From contig JAUWIS010000003.1 in assembly GCA_030605245.1 (NCBI GenBank), forward strand, positions 1 to 22,548: a DNA stretch of 22,548 bases, given 5' to 3'. Shown here piece by piece: positions 1 to 6,814 of the stretch (positions are counted from its first letter, which is position 1; each line of letters begins with the position of its first letter). This DNA comes from Methanobacteriota archaeon. Lineage in GTDB: Archaea; Thermoplasmatota; JASEFT01; JAUWIS01. Under the pieces are notes generated by a model. The model was given only the letters and a program-made list of their open reading frames with translations, searched no databases and was not told where the DNA came from. A program made the translations under genes and the position numbers.

Positions 1-520
1 CCTCTTTTTTCTCTTCCGTTTTCTTCACCTTTTCCTTCTCTAATTCTTCCTCTATTTCTTCTTTTTCTGCTTTTTCCCCTTTTCTTTCCTCGCCTGCCCT
101 CTCTTCTTTTTCTTTTCCTTCAATCTCTTTTTCTTTTTTCTTCTCCTTTATTTTCCTTTTTCTCTTGATTTTACTTTTACCTATTTTTCTGCTTCTCCAG
201 GGGTCGGATAAATCAAGATGCGTAATAATAACATTTGACGGGTCAATAGGACGTGGGACTTGACTCTTGTCAGCCTTTTCTGCAGTTGCGCCCTCTATAC
301 TGATTTTCATTTTCCTGGTATACACAGACGCAACCTTACCAACATGGCCTTTAAGACCGCCTCTGATGATTTTAACAGTATCGCCTTTTTTAACAGGAGC
401 AGACCTCTTGTTATATTTAAGCATTAAATCCTCGGCAAGATGCGACGCAATCATTTTTCTTCTTTTATGAACTGGCGCATTGTATCTCATTTTTCTCTGT
501 TTCCTTGCTTGTATCGACAT
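1..520 (-). CDS. rpl24: Large-subunit ribosomal protein uL24 (L24), 3' end beyond window
   Basis: Reading in from the right, the frame opens at ATG (518-520), preceded by a GGTGA ribosome-binding site. The N-terminal half has the archaeal L24 pattern: a basic start (SIQARKQRKMRYNAP), then a KOW-type stretch (VKKGDTVKIIRGGLKGHVGKV) at about residues 42-62. uL24 binds 23S rRNA early in 50S assembly. From about residue 118 the protein becomes a Lys/Glu-rich low-complexity tail of at least 55 residues that continues past position 1, longer than the usual archaeal L24 of about 120 residues. No stop codon is visible, so the gene is partial. It is the last visible gene of the ribosomal operon, 9 bases after the uL14 stop. 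Identity is firm; the length of the tail is unknown. Confidence 0.93.
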   Translation of the reverse strand, partial: MSIQARKQRKMRYNAPVHKRRKMIASHLAEDLMLKYNKRSAPVKKGDTVKIIRGGLKGHVGKVASVYTRKMKISIEGATAEKADKSQVPRPIDPSNVIITHLDLSDPWRSRKIGKSKIKRKRKIKEKKKEKEIEGKEKEERAGEERKGEKAEKEEIEEELEKEKVKKTEEKKE

Positions 521-529
521 TTTTTTCAC

Positions 530-928
530 CTACACAATCATTGATGCTATTGATGCAATCCTTGGCCATCTTTCAGCCGCTTCTCTGGCAACAGGCCCTT
601 TGATGTCTGAACCCTTAACCTCACCTTCGGGCGTTGTTATAACAACAGCATTATCCTCAAAAGAAACCATGGTACCATCCGGTCTTCTAAATGGTCTTTT
701 CTGTCTGACAATCACAGCATTCAAAACCTGTCGCCTCATCTCAGGCGTTCCCTTTTTAACAGAAACAACTAGTAAATCACCTATGCCTCCAGATGGGTAT
801 CTCCTATGGACGCCATGATATTTAGGAACAGTAACTATCTGAACTATTTTGGCTCCTGTGTTGTCAGCGCATCTCAGCCTAGCACCAACAGGTAACCCTC
901 GCATCATTCTACCAGGTATTCCTTTCAT
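530..928 (-). CDS. rpl14: Large-subunit ribosomal protein uL14
   Basis: A 132-residue protein with the uL14 signature: [17 protein letters not shown] near the N-terminus, then [34 protein letters not shown] and [15 protein letters not shown]. The length equals the usual archaeal one. uL14 sits at the 30S-50S interface on 23S rRNA. The frame is open 36 bases further upstream, but that part overlaps uS17. The ATG at 926-928 follows a GGGAGTGAT ribosome-binding site four bases after the uS17 stop, and gives the standard N-terminus MKGIPGRM, so this start was chosen. It lies between uS17 and uL24, as in archaeal spc clusters. Confidence 0.96.
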   Translation of the reverse strand: MKGIPGRMMRGLPVGARLRCADNTGAKIVQIVTVPKYHGVHRRYPSGGIGDLLVVSVKKGTPEMRRQVLNAVIVRQKRPFRRPDGTMVSFEDNAVVITTPEGEVKGSDIKGPVAREAAERWPRIASIASMIV

Positions 929-932
929 CTTA

Positions 933-1265
933 TCACTCCCTTTTTTCAATAACCGTGAACGCAACCGTTTTACTGAGTTTCCTGCATTCCATTATTTTAA
1001 CCATGTCACCAATTTTAGCATTTATACATGGAGGATTATGCACAGGATATCTGCTTGTTCTTTTTTCATATCTCTCGTATTTAGGAACATATCTAAATCT
1101 TTTCTTTTCAACTATCACAGTGTTTTTCATTTTGTCGCTAACAACTCTGCCCTCGATAATCTGCCCACGCACAGAGAGACCACCATGGAATGGGCATTTT
1201 GGATCATTACATGCCTTATCAGGTGCCTTAACATTTATTCCTACATTATGTTTTTTGTTTTTCAT
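933..1265 (-). CDS. rps17: Small-subunit ribosomal protein uS17
   Basis: A 110-residue archaeal uS17, an OB-fold protein that binds 16S rRNA early in 30S assembly. The archaeal/eukaryotic-type N-terminal part carries [10 protein letters not shown], followed by [40 protein letters not shown] and [27 protein letters not shown], the conserved core. A GTG three codons upstream (1272-1274) lies inside the GGGTGA that acts as ribosome-binding site and overlaps the Rnp1 stop. The ATG at 1263-1265 is therefore the better start. The gene follows Rnp1 and precedes uL14. Confidence 0.95.
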   Translation of the reverse strand: MKNKKHNVGINVKAPDKACNDPKCPFHGGLSVRGQIIEGRVVSDKMKNTVIVEKKRFRYVPKYERYEKRTSRYPVHNPPCINAKIGDMVKIMECRKLSKTVAFTVIEKRE

Positions 1266-1270
1266 TTTTT

Positions 1271-1525
1271 TCACCCTAATTTTTTGATCCTGTCCTCAGG
1301 CCTGTGCATCAGCATAGAACCATCAACCTCCATGTTACCGTTTGAGGTTTTTATCCTGAATTTCACATTTTTTGGAACCATTCTTGTTTTTTCATCCTCT
1401 ATGAAGAACATGTTTTTTGTTTCATCAATGAGCCTTCCTTTTATGCCAACATATTCCCTGCAACTGGCATGGATTACTTCTACATGTTTTCCTATGATCT
1501 CTTGCTCAACGATTTTTCTTTTCAT
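1271..1525 (-). CDS. rnp1: Ribonuclease P protein component 1 (Rpp29/Pop4 family)
   Basis: An 84-residue protein matching the archaeal Rpp29 family. It has an N-terminal [34 protein letters not shown] block that forms the Sm-like beta barrel, and a C-terminal [10 protein letters not shown] tail. In archaea Rpp29 pairs with Rpp21 on the RNase P RNA specificity domain and aids 5' maturation of pre-tRNA. The location between aIF1 and uS17 is the standard archaeal position for this gene. The start ATG overlaps the aIF1 stop by four bases (ATGA type), suggesting translational coupling. The protein is slightly short for the family (often 90-100) but has all core strands. Confidence 0.92.
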   Translation of the reverse strand: MKRKIVEQEIIGKHVEVIHASCREYVGIKGRLIDETKNMFFIEDEKTRMVPKNVKFRIKTSNGNMEVDGSMLMHRPEDRIKKLG

Positions 1526-1815
1526 CTTATCTCCGCATCAAATCCTATTTCTTCTAACGCCTTTTTCACCTTTTTCATATGGTCACCCTGCAGTTCAATG
1601 TTTCCATTTTTTACTGTTCCTCCAGATGCGCATTTCATCTTGAGTTTTTTTGCAAGCTCATTTATGTCCACATCCTTTATTCCTTCCACGATTGTCACCA
1701 TTTTTTTATATCTTCTTCGCTCGGAGTAGATTCTGATTTTCTGCTGCTCCCTCGCGATTTCCTCGCAGACGCAAAGTTCCTTAGGCAGCCCGCATACAGG
1801 ACAGATTTCAGCCAC
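1522..1815 (-). CDS. Translation initiation factor aIF1 (SUI1 family)
   Basis: A 97-residue SUI1-fold protein. The N-terminus has four cysteines ([13 protein letters not shown], residues 5-17), giving the zinc-ribbon-like extension seen in many archaeal aIF1 proteins. The SUI1 core follows: KMVTIVEGI near residue 38, then [26 protein letters not shown] at about 54-79, with a family-typical GGTVK loop. aIF1 binds the 30S P site and checks start-codon selection. Translation starts at GTG (1813-1815), whose first base is the last base of the uL29 TAG stop. No upstream ATG is available in this frame, so GTG is accepted. Confidence 0.93.
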   Translation of the reverse strand: MAEICPVCGLPKELCVCEEIAREQQKIRIYSERRRYKKMVTIVEGIKDVDINELAKKLKMKCASGGTVKNGNIELQGDHMKKVKKALEEIGFDAEIR

Positions 1816-2006
1816 TACTTTCTTTCCTCCCTCTGTACTGTTAATATCCTGGCAATGGTTGTTCTCAACACCCTTATTTTACCGGGATCTGGTGGCGCTC
1901 CACCCATGGCTGCTACGCCTCTTTCGTGCATGAGTTCTGTTCTCATTTCCTTAAGTTTTTTCCCCCTGTCTTCAGATGTCATTTCCCGTATTTCCTTTGT
2001 TTTCAT
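1815..2006 (-). CDS. rpl29: Large-subunit ribosomal protein uL29
   Basis: A 63-residue protein with the uL29 two-helix pattern: [30 protein letters not shown], then a Gly/Pro linker, then [18 protein letters not shown]. uL29 lies at the peptide exit tunnel and contacts SRP and chaperones in characterised ribosomes. The linker sequence [10 protein letters not shown] is typical of archaeal L29. It overlaps uS3 upstream by ATGA and touches the aIF1 GTG downstream, in the normal archaeal order. Confidence 0.95.
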   Translation of the reverse strand: MKTKEIREMTSEDRGKKLKEMRTELMHERGVAAMGGAPPDPGKIRVLRTTIARILTVQREERK

Positions 2007-2806
2007 GTTTTGACCTCAGGAATTTTTCCTTTAAGTTTCTTTTTCAACTTCTCAACTGCCCTAATTTCTTTTCTCTTTTCTGCTTCCTCTTTTTTATCTT
2101 CCTTCTTCACTGCCTCTTTCTTTTCCTTTTTCTCAACTTCTTTTTTCTTTTCTTCAACCACTAATTTTTTTTCTATCTTTTCTTCTTCTTTTCCTTCTTT
2201 TTTCTTTTCTCCTGGAACAATTATCTTGATTTCATCCGGAAGTTTTGCATCCTGCTTCATTGTCTGAATCTTAACACCTATGACACCCATTTTTGTTAAC
2301 GCCTGCGCATAACCTGTCTCCATCCAGATGTTTGCGGGCTCACCACAGTGTTTGATATGCCCTGCTGTGAACTTTGCAGTCCTATGGCGTTCCCCTGTGA
2401 GTTTACCTGCTATTGTTACCTGACACCCTTTTGCACCTGCTCCCATGATTTTTTGAACTGTTGAATGCCCTGCCCTTCTAAACTTCCATCCTCTTTCCAA
2501 TGCGTCAGCAAGTTTTTTTGCCATGATGTGAACATTAAGGTTAGGGTTTTTAACCTCCTGAACCTCAATCTGAGGGTTATCAAATGTGAATTTTTTCTCA
2601 ATGGTTTCTGTCAAATTTTTGATTGAACTCCCGCCTCTTCCAATCACCATTCCTGGACGCTCGGCAATTAGTGTTACTCGCGTGCCCATAGGTGTTCTCT
2701 GAATCTTGACGCCGCCAAATCCTGCTCTTTTAATCTCTTTTTTAATGTGCTCCTTGAGCAGCACCCTTTTCACATTTTCTGATATAAACTTCCTTTCGCT
2801 TGCCAT
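2003..2806 (-). CDS. rps3: Small-subunit ribosomal protein uS3 with Lys/Glu-rich C-terminal tail
   Basis: A 267-residue uS3. The N-terminal KH domain has the GXXG loop in ERPGMVIGRGGSSIKNLTETI (about residues 49-69). The C-terminal uS3 domain follows, with GHSTVQKIMGAGAKGCQVTIAGKLTGERHRTAKF. uS3 lines the mRNA entry channel of the 30S subunit. Conserved sequence ends at about residue 200 (IKIIVPGE). The remaining ~65 residues are almost wholly Lys, Glu and Val, a low-complexity extension probably flexible and surface exposed. Archaeal uS3 tails vary, and this one is at the long end. The ATG shares a base with the uL22 TAA stop. Confidence 0.95.
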   Translation of the reverse strand: MASERKFISENVKRVLLKEHIKKEIKRAGFGGVKIQRTPMGTRVTLIAERPGMVIGRGGSSIKNLTETIEKKFTFDNPQIEVQEVKNPNLNVHIMAKKLADALERGWKFRRAGHSTVQKIMGAGAKGCQVTIAGKLTGERHRTAKFTAGHIKHCGEPANIWMETGYAQALTKMGVIGVKIQTMKQDAKLPDEIKIIVPGEKKKEGKEEEKIEKKLVVEEKKKEVEKKEKKEAVKKEDKKEEAEKRKEIRAVEKLKKKLKGKIPEVKT

Positions 2807-3267
2807 TACTCCTCACTTTCCTTTAATATGACCTCAATGTTTGTTGTATGCTTGTTCTTTGCCGTTGCCCTTCCCTGCGCCCGCGGCATCCGCCCTTCAA
2901 TTATTTGTCCCCTGTGCGCAGCAGTATGCTCTATAAACATGACATCGGGATCAAGACCCTTGTACTCAGCATTGTGTTCCGCATGCTGGATTGTTTGCAG
3001 TATGCCTAAAGCAGCATTTTTTGGATATCTACCTGACATGATTCCTTTCCCTTTCCTGTGCGGAACATCCCTGTTGTATCTTCTGAACCTCACAGGTTTT
3101 TTCAATGCTATCACATCCTCAAGGAAAGATTTTGCCTGAGAGCTTTTCATACCTTTTATTTGTTTGCATATCTCCATAGATTTTTTTGGTGAAATATGTA
3201 GTTCATGACCAATAGCTCGGGAGGTCTCTTCAGGCTTAACCTTCAATGAGTAATTTATCTTTGACAT
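2806..3267 (-). CDS. rpl22: Large-subunit ribosomal protein uL22
   Basis: A 153-residue archaeal uL22. Recognisable blocks are the N-terminal YSLKVKPEETSRAIGHELHISPKKSMEICKQIKGM, then PVRFRRYNRDVPHRKGKGIMSGRYPKNAALGILQTI (the archaeal insertion before the beta hairpin), then the C-terminal APRAQGRATAKNKHTTNIEV-like hairpin region that reaches into the exit tunnel. Length is normal for archaea. The start ATG is preceded by a GAGGTGA ribosome-binding site immediately downstream of uS19, with a four-base gap. Confidence 0.96.
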   Translation of the reverse strand: MSKINYSLKVKPEETSRAIGHELHISPKKSMEICKQIKGMKSSQAKSFLEDVIALKKPVRFRRYNRDVPHRKGKGIMSGRYPKNAALGILQTIQHAEHNAEYKGLDPDVMFIEHTAAHRGQIIEGRMPRAQGRATAKNKHTTNIEVILKESEE

Positions 3268-3271
3268 TTCT

Positions 3272-3700
3272 TCACCTCAAAGGCATATACTTGCTTGATC
3301 TTGTCGCACCAATACCAGGACCTGAGTGCTTACCAAATTTCCTTGTTAATGCAAACTCGCCAAGGTAATGACCAATCATCTCAGATGTGATCTCAACAAT
3401 CTTGAACTCTTTGCCATTGTGGACGCCAACCTTTCTGCCGACAAGCTCAGGTAGTACGACAATATCTCTTCTGTGTGTCTCAATAACTTTTTTCCCTTTT
3501 TTAACCTTCTCCCAGAATTTTTCCTGATTTTCATTCGGCAATCTTTTCAGAGACCTTCTTATCCTGGCAGGGAAAAGAGACATGATTTCATCTTTTGGCA
3601 TGTTCTTTAACTCCTCAAAACTATGCCCCCTGTAAGAAAACTCTTTTTGCCTACGCGTAATAATCTTCTTTTTCCTTCTTCTCCTTCGCTCAACCATCAT
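3272..3700 (-). CDS. rps19: Small-subunit ribosomal protein uS19
   Basis: A 142-residue archaeal-length uS19. The archaeal N-terminal part (KKKIITRRQKEFSYRGHSFEEL, and RIRRSLKR) precedes the universal core VIETHRRDIVVLPELVGRKVGVHNGKEF, then EMIGHYLGEFALTRKFGKHSGPGIGATRSSKYMPLR. uS19 sits in the 30S head near the A-site tRNA and bridges to 23S rRNA. The ATG overlaps the uL2 TGA (ATGATG). A second ATG directly follows; either could initiate. Confidence 0.96.
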   Translation of the reverse strand: MMVERRRRRKKKIITRRQKEFSYRGHSFEELKNMPKDEIMSLFPARIRRSLKRLPNENQEKFWEKVKKGKKVIETHRRDIVVLPELVGRKVGVHNGKEFKIVEITSEMIGHYLGEFALTRKFGKHSGPGIGATRSSKYMPLR

Positions 3701-4389
3701 TTCACCTTACCGGTTTTCTTTGGAGCAATATGCCCAACCTTTCTTCCGGGAGGCGCTCCACGCGGAAGAGAGGATGTTTTACCGACATGCTGATGACTGC
3801 CACCGCCATGAGGATGATCAACAGGATTCATTGCAACACCACTCACTTTCGGGTAAGCCCGCCCCCTGCTTTTCATTGCATGATATTTTTTACCTGCCTT
3901 TGCCCATGGTTTCTCTGTTCTCCCACCACCAGATACAATACCTACTGTTGCCCTGCATCTAGGGTTGAATGGTTTGAAACGCCCTGATGGTAATTGTATT
4001 ACTGTTTTTTCAGCATGGCTTACAACAACACCTGAAGTGCCAGCAGACCTAACAAGTTTTCCGCCATCACCTGGTTTGTTTTCTATGTTAAATACCCTCG
4101 TACCCTCAGGTATATCCCCAACCGGTGATACACTCCCGGTTTTCATGTCTCCACCTATTGAGATCATCTGAGTATTTCTTATCCCTTCAGCTGGAAGCAT
4201 GTATACTTCTTTGCCATTAAAATCCACCCTGACTAACGGAGAAGTATGACCGGGGTCATGAACAAAATCAATTACTGTACCTGAAACTTTATCAAGTGGT
4301 GGATACTTTACCTCTGCCTTGTATTTATGGGATGGGGCAGAATATATCCCGCCTCTGCCTTTTCTCCTTGCAATGATTCGCTTGCCCAT
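3697..4389 (-). CDS. rpl2: Large-subunit ribosomal protein uL2
   Basis: A 230-residue protein with uL2 signatures: the RNA-binding GTVIDFVHDPGHTSPLVRV block, the SH3-like middle region, and the universally conserved PKVSGVAMNPVDHPHGGGSHQHVGKTSS near residues 180-207. The histidine in the HPHGGG stretch lies close to the peptidyl transferase centre in known ribosomes. uL2 is needed for subunit joining and peptidyl transfer. Size is typical for archaea (about 235-240). The ATG abuts the uL23 stop with no gap and overlaps uS19 at its end. Confidence 0.96.
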   Translation of the reverse strand: MGKRIIARRKGRGGIYSAPSHKYKAEVKYPPLDKVSGTVIDFVHDPGHTSPLVRVDFNGKEVYMLPAEGIRNTQMISIGGDMKTGSVSPVGDIPEGTRVFNIENKPGDGGKLVRSAGTSGVVVSHAEKTVIQLPSGRFKPFNPRCRATVGIVSGGGRTEKPWAKAGKKYHAMKSRGRAYPKVSGVAMNPVDHPHGGGSHQHVGKTSSLPRGAPPGRKVGHIAPKKTGKVK

Positions 4390-4704
4390 TTAGAACACCC
4401 CTATCCTCATTCCAAGCTCCTCAGCAGAGTAACCTTTTCCAAGTTTCACAATCGCATGTTTTCCATCCGCCTTTATCCGTGTATTCACACTTTTTACTTT
4501 TACCTCAAAGGTTTTCTCAACCTCTTTTTTTATTTCATTCTTTTTTGCATTTCTCCTAACAATAAACTCAAGCTTGTTTTCATTCTCCATAAGATTCATT
4601 ACCTTTTCTGTAACATAGGGATGAAAAATAACATTAAACTCCGCAACATTAGATTTTAACGCAAAATCTCGACTCGAAGTATTTCGGTTGCGGAGTTTAC
4701 TCAA
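4390..4704 (-). CDS. rpl23: Large-subunit ribosomal protein uL23 with repeat-derived N-terminal extension
   Basis: From about residue 25 the sequence is a normal archaeal uL23: NVIFHPYVTEKVMNLMENENKLEFIVRRNA, and KVKSVNTRIKADGKHAIVKL ending SAEELGMRIGVF, about 82 residues, which alone is the full usual length. uL23 lies beside the exit tunnel and docks SRP. The first ~23 residues (SKLRNRNTSSRDFALK and following) are encoded almost entirely by the palindromic element at 4635-4699, so they look like an in-frame insertion. No ATG is usable: the only ATGs in the element are out of frame. The best start is TTG at 4702-4704, nine bases after an AAGGAGG ribosome-binding site inside the end of uL4. 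An alternative TTG at 4711-4713 is too close to that site. Confidence 0.9.
   Translation of the reverse strand: MSKLRNRNTSSRDFALKSNVAEFNVIFHPYVTEKVMNLMENENKLEFIVRRNAKKNEIKKEVEKTFEVKVKSVNTRIKADGKHAIVKLGKGYSAEELGMRIGVF
4635..4699. repeat. 65-base palindromic element, copy 1 (inside the uL23 gene)
   Basis: The ends are perfect 13-base inverted arms, TAAACTCCGCAAC (4635-4647) and GTTGCGGAGTTTA (4687-4699). Inside lie two smaller hairpins: AGATTTT paired with AAAATCT (4651-4669), and CGAA paired with TTCG (4675-4686). A second copy at 6695-6758 has the same layout and is roughly 80% identical when this copy is read on the minus strand. The central arm base pair is C-G here and A-T there. On the minus strand the first three bases, TAA, serve as the uL4 stop codon, and the rest is read in frame by uL23. 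Confidence 0.85.
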
Positions 4705-5491
4705 TATTACCAACCTCCTTAAACGCGCTTTCAGAAAAAACCGTTAATCTCCCAGGGTCACCGCCTGGTGCAAGCAGTTCTGCATTTAGTCTTTTTGGTG
4801 TTGCTATATCAATACCTAAAAGGTTGTTAACAGATTTTTCAATCATAGTTCTTTTTGAAACAACAATCAGAACACTTTTTGGTGTTTTATATCTTCTAGA
4901 CCTGCCCTTTCCTTTCCCGGCCCTGATATGACGCCCGTTTTTTGCCCGTATTATATCATCATAAACACCTATTTTCTGAAAAACATCTATAACATCCTTG
5001 GTTGTTTTTATATCCTCAAACTCATCCTCAACAACAACGGGAAGAGTGATTTTTTTATCAAAAACATGCCCTCTTTTAACTACAATTTCCCGGTTTGAGA
5101 GAGCGGCAATTGCTGATTTTATTGCCTTCCTTTTTTCTTTTTTATTTATTTTTTCGTTCCATTTCCTCTCAGGTTTTGGAGGATGCGCCCTTCTTCCGCC
5201 AACAGTGCATGGGGCAAGAGCACCGGTTCTATCCTCAAGGCGTGGAACCCGTGACATGCCCACGCCTTTTCCAACAGAATGTGTAACATGTCTTTTCCCT
5301 GACATTTTACTAGGACCATAAGCCTGACGCCTGTTTGCTCTAGATGCATTCACAGCTTTTCTTATAAGGTCTATTCTAAGGGGTTTATTGAACAACTCTG
5401 GCAGTTTTACTTTTTTCTTGGCTTTCCCTTCAACAGAGTAAACATTAATTTTATTTTTGTCTGTTTTTTCCTTTTTTGTTGTTTCTGCCAT
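4697..5491 (-). CDS. rpl4: Large-subunit ribosomal protein uL4
   Basis: A 264-residue archaeal/eukaryotic-type uL4. After a short Lys-rich N-terminus comes VKLPELFNKPLRIDLIRKAV, then the extended tunnel loop GKGVGMSRVPRLEDRTGALAPCTVGGRRAHPPK, which reaches the exit-tunnel constriction in known ribosomes. The C-terminal globular part contains KGRSRRYKTPKSVLIV and LAPGGDPGRLTVFSESAF. The stop codon TAA coincides with the edge of the palindromic element in uL23, and the uL23 ribosome-binding site lies in the last codons of uL4, so the two are probably translationally coupled. The start ATG follows the uL3 stop by two bases. Confidence 0.95.
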   Translation of the reverse strand: MAETTKKEKTDKNKINVYSVEGKAKKKVKLPELFNKPLRIDLIRKAVNASRANRRQAYGPSKMSGKRHVTHSVGKGVGMSRVPRLEDRTGALAPCTVGGRRAHPPKPERKWNEKINKKEKRKAIKSAIAALSNREIVVKRGHVFDKKITLPVVVEDEFEDIKTTKDVIDVFQKIGVYDDIIRAKNGRHIRAGKGKGRSRRYKTPKSVLIVVSKRTMIEKSVNNLLGIDIATPKRLNAELLAPGGDPGRLTVFSESAFKEVGNIE

Positions 5492-5493
5492 GT

Positions 5494-6480
5494 TTACACT
5501 CCCTGTTTTGATGCTGTGGATATATATGTGACTTCTGGTTTCTCAACCTTAACCCCTTTTAACCTAATAGGGTCTCGCAGTCTCACCATTCTTTTTATAG
5601 GACCTGGAACAGAACCATGAATGATAACATAGTTATTTCTCACATTACCATAATGTAAGAACCCGCCTTTTGGCGTGATTTCCTCACCTTTTTCACCAAC
5701 TTTTAGAATTCTTTTATTAAACTCTGTTCTCTGATGGTATCCTGTCTGACCTGCCTGAGGAACCTCTGACAAAACATAGCTTGGATTCCAAGGACCCTGA
5801 TTTCCTGCCTGACGCCTGCGTTTACTGTTTTTATGCGTCAGGAGTTTCACACCCCATCTTTTTACTGCACCCTGAAATCCCTTGCCTTTTGTCACGCCTG
5901 CAACATCAATCATCTGCCCCTCTTTAGTGAACTGGCTAACCGTAATCTCCTTTCCAAGTACCGAGTTGGCGTATTCTATTCTCTGTTCTATTGTACCACC
6001 ACCGACCCTGATTTCCATCAACTCAGGTTTTTTCTTTGGTACACCTGAAACAAGTTTTGGTAATGTATAACATAAAACCCTGACATCATCAACATCCTTC
6101 TTTTCAAATGATTTTTTTTCCATCTTTTTTGGCATTGATATTCTTTCTCCAAGTTCTTTATCAATATTTTTTGCCCATGTTTCTGTTAATGTTTTTAAAC
6201 CATAAGATGTGTTCTCATAAAACCTTATTCCGGCAACCTTCATGGGAGGAGTTTCTAGAACTGTTATAGGCATCTGAACCTCCTGTCCTGAGGTTGTGGA
6301 GGTTGGTCTGTAATCTCTTACAAATGCATGCGTCATACCTGCCTTGTATCCTGCAAAGCCCTGTAGTCTGGATTCATTCCCTGCTTCAGGCCAGGCACCA
6401 AATCTTGGTGTTTCATTATCTGCCCTTTTTCTTGGGGAATAACCCATTGAGCCACGCTTTGGATGATGTCTTTTACCCAT
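5494..6480 (-). CDS. rpl3: Large-subunit ribosomal protein uL3
   Basis: A 328-residue archaeal uL3 and the first gene of the ribosomal operon seen here. The N-terminus (GKRHHPKRGSMGYSPRKRA) and the block FAGYKAGMTHAFVRDYRP are archaeal uL3 hallmarks. GVTKGKGFQGAVKRWGVKLL, followed by RRRQAGNQGPWNPSYV, matches the conserved loop that approaches the peptidyl transferase centre. uL3 initiates 50S assembly. The start ATG has a GGAGG ribosome-binding site at 6487-6491. Upstream lies the 405-base spacer shared with top6B, so operon control must lie there. Confidence 0.95.
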   Translation of the reverse strand: MGKRHHPKRGSMGYSPRKRADNETPRFGAWPEAGNESRLQGFAGYKAGMTHAFVRDYRPTSTTSGQEVQMPITVLETPPMKVAGIRFYENTSYGLKTLTETWAKNIDKELGERISMPKKMEKKSFEKKDVDDVRVLCYTLPKLVSGVPKKKPELMEIRVGGGTIEQRIEYANSVLGKEITVSQFTKEGQMIDVAGVTKGKGFQGAVKRWGVKLLTHKNSKRRRQAGNQGPWNPSYVLSEVPQAGQTGYHQRTEFNKRILKVGEKGEEITPKGGFLHYGNVRNNYVIIHGSVPGPIKRMVRLRDPIRLKGVKVEKPEVTYISTASKQGV

Positions 6481-6498
6481 ATTCTGCCTCCAATATAA

Positions 6499-6626
6499 GG
6501 TTTAAGGTGTGGAGGTTAAGAGATAAGTATTACTTACTTACACCTTAACCATCAACAGTTTTCCAAGGGAAAACTGTGGAGAGTGGGAAAACGAAGTTTT
6601 CCTACAAACTTACAACTTACACCTAA
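6499..6626. repeat. Hairpin-rich repeat cluster upstream of uL3
   Basis: Two tandem hairpins stand in the middle: ACAGTTTTCC/GGAAAACTGT with loop AAG (6555-6577), and GGAAAAC/GTTTTCC with loop GAA (6586-6602), joined by the linker GGAGAGTG (6578-6585). They are flanked by near-direct repeats ACTTACACCTTAA (6536-6548) and ACTTACACCTAA (6615-6626). An inverted match TTAAGGTGT/ACACCTTAA joins 6502-6510 and 6540-6548. The pattern of hairpins with a three-base loop and a GGAGAG(A/T)G linker recurs at 20306-20349. This could be a leader of the ribosomal operon or a mobile palindromic unit; the sequence alone does not decide. Confidence 0.7.
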
Positions 6627-6694
6627 TCTTTTTTCCCTCACCGTTGCGCCTGTCCTACCCAAAAACATTTTTTTCTTAGATAGAACGATGGGAG

Positions 6695-6758
6695 TAAACT
6701 CAGCAACCGAAGGTTTTTCTGTCAAGATATTACGTTGAAATCCATGTTGCTGAGTTTA
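6695..6758. repeat. 64-base palindromic element, copy 2 (upstream of top6B)
   Basis: Arms TAAACTCAGCAAC (6695-6707) and GTTGCTGAGTTTA (6746-6758) pair perfectly over 13 bases. The interior (6708-6745) aligns with the interior of the copy in the uL23 gene, sharing CGAA, GTC.AGAT.TT.CGTT and AAATC, with one or two single-base indels. Both copies are also preceded by GAG. This copy is non-coding. Confidence 0.85.
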
Positions 6759-6803
6759 TAATAACCCAGGACGTATGGTCAGAGTAATGCAGAATGGACA
6801 TTA

Positions 6804-6814
6804 CGATATATAAA
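6804..6814 (+). promoter_or_regulatory. Candidate TATA box for top6B-top6A
   Basis: GATATATAAAT is the best archaeal TATA-like match upstream of top6B. Initiation about 25 bases downstream would give a ~50-base leader ending at the GAGGGG ribosome-binding site (6875-6880). A second AT-rich candidate, ATTTATTAAG near 6846-6855, is closer. Assigned by eye only. Confidence 0.4.

Noticed and set aside
1..180. Pyrimidine-rich low-complexity stretch, possible simple repeat
   Set aside because: It is the complement of the Lys/Glu codons of the uL24 tail in an open frame, so it is coding.
849..1643. A 264-codon open frame on the plus strand
   Set aside because: It runs antisense through uL14, uS17 and Rnp1, whose identities are certain, and its Phe/Ser-rich translation is what the complement of Lys/Glu-rich genes gives.
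6627..6690. Possible small RNA or tRNA gene in the uL3/top6B spacer
   Set aside because: No cloverleaf, box C/D pairs or clear promoter-terminator pair could be made out; it remains unassigned.
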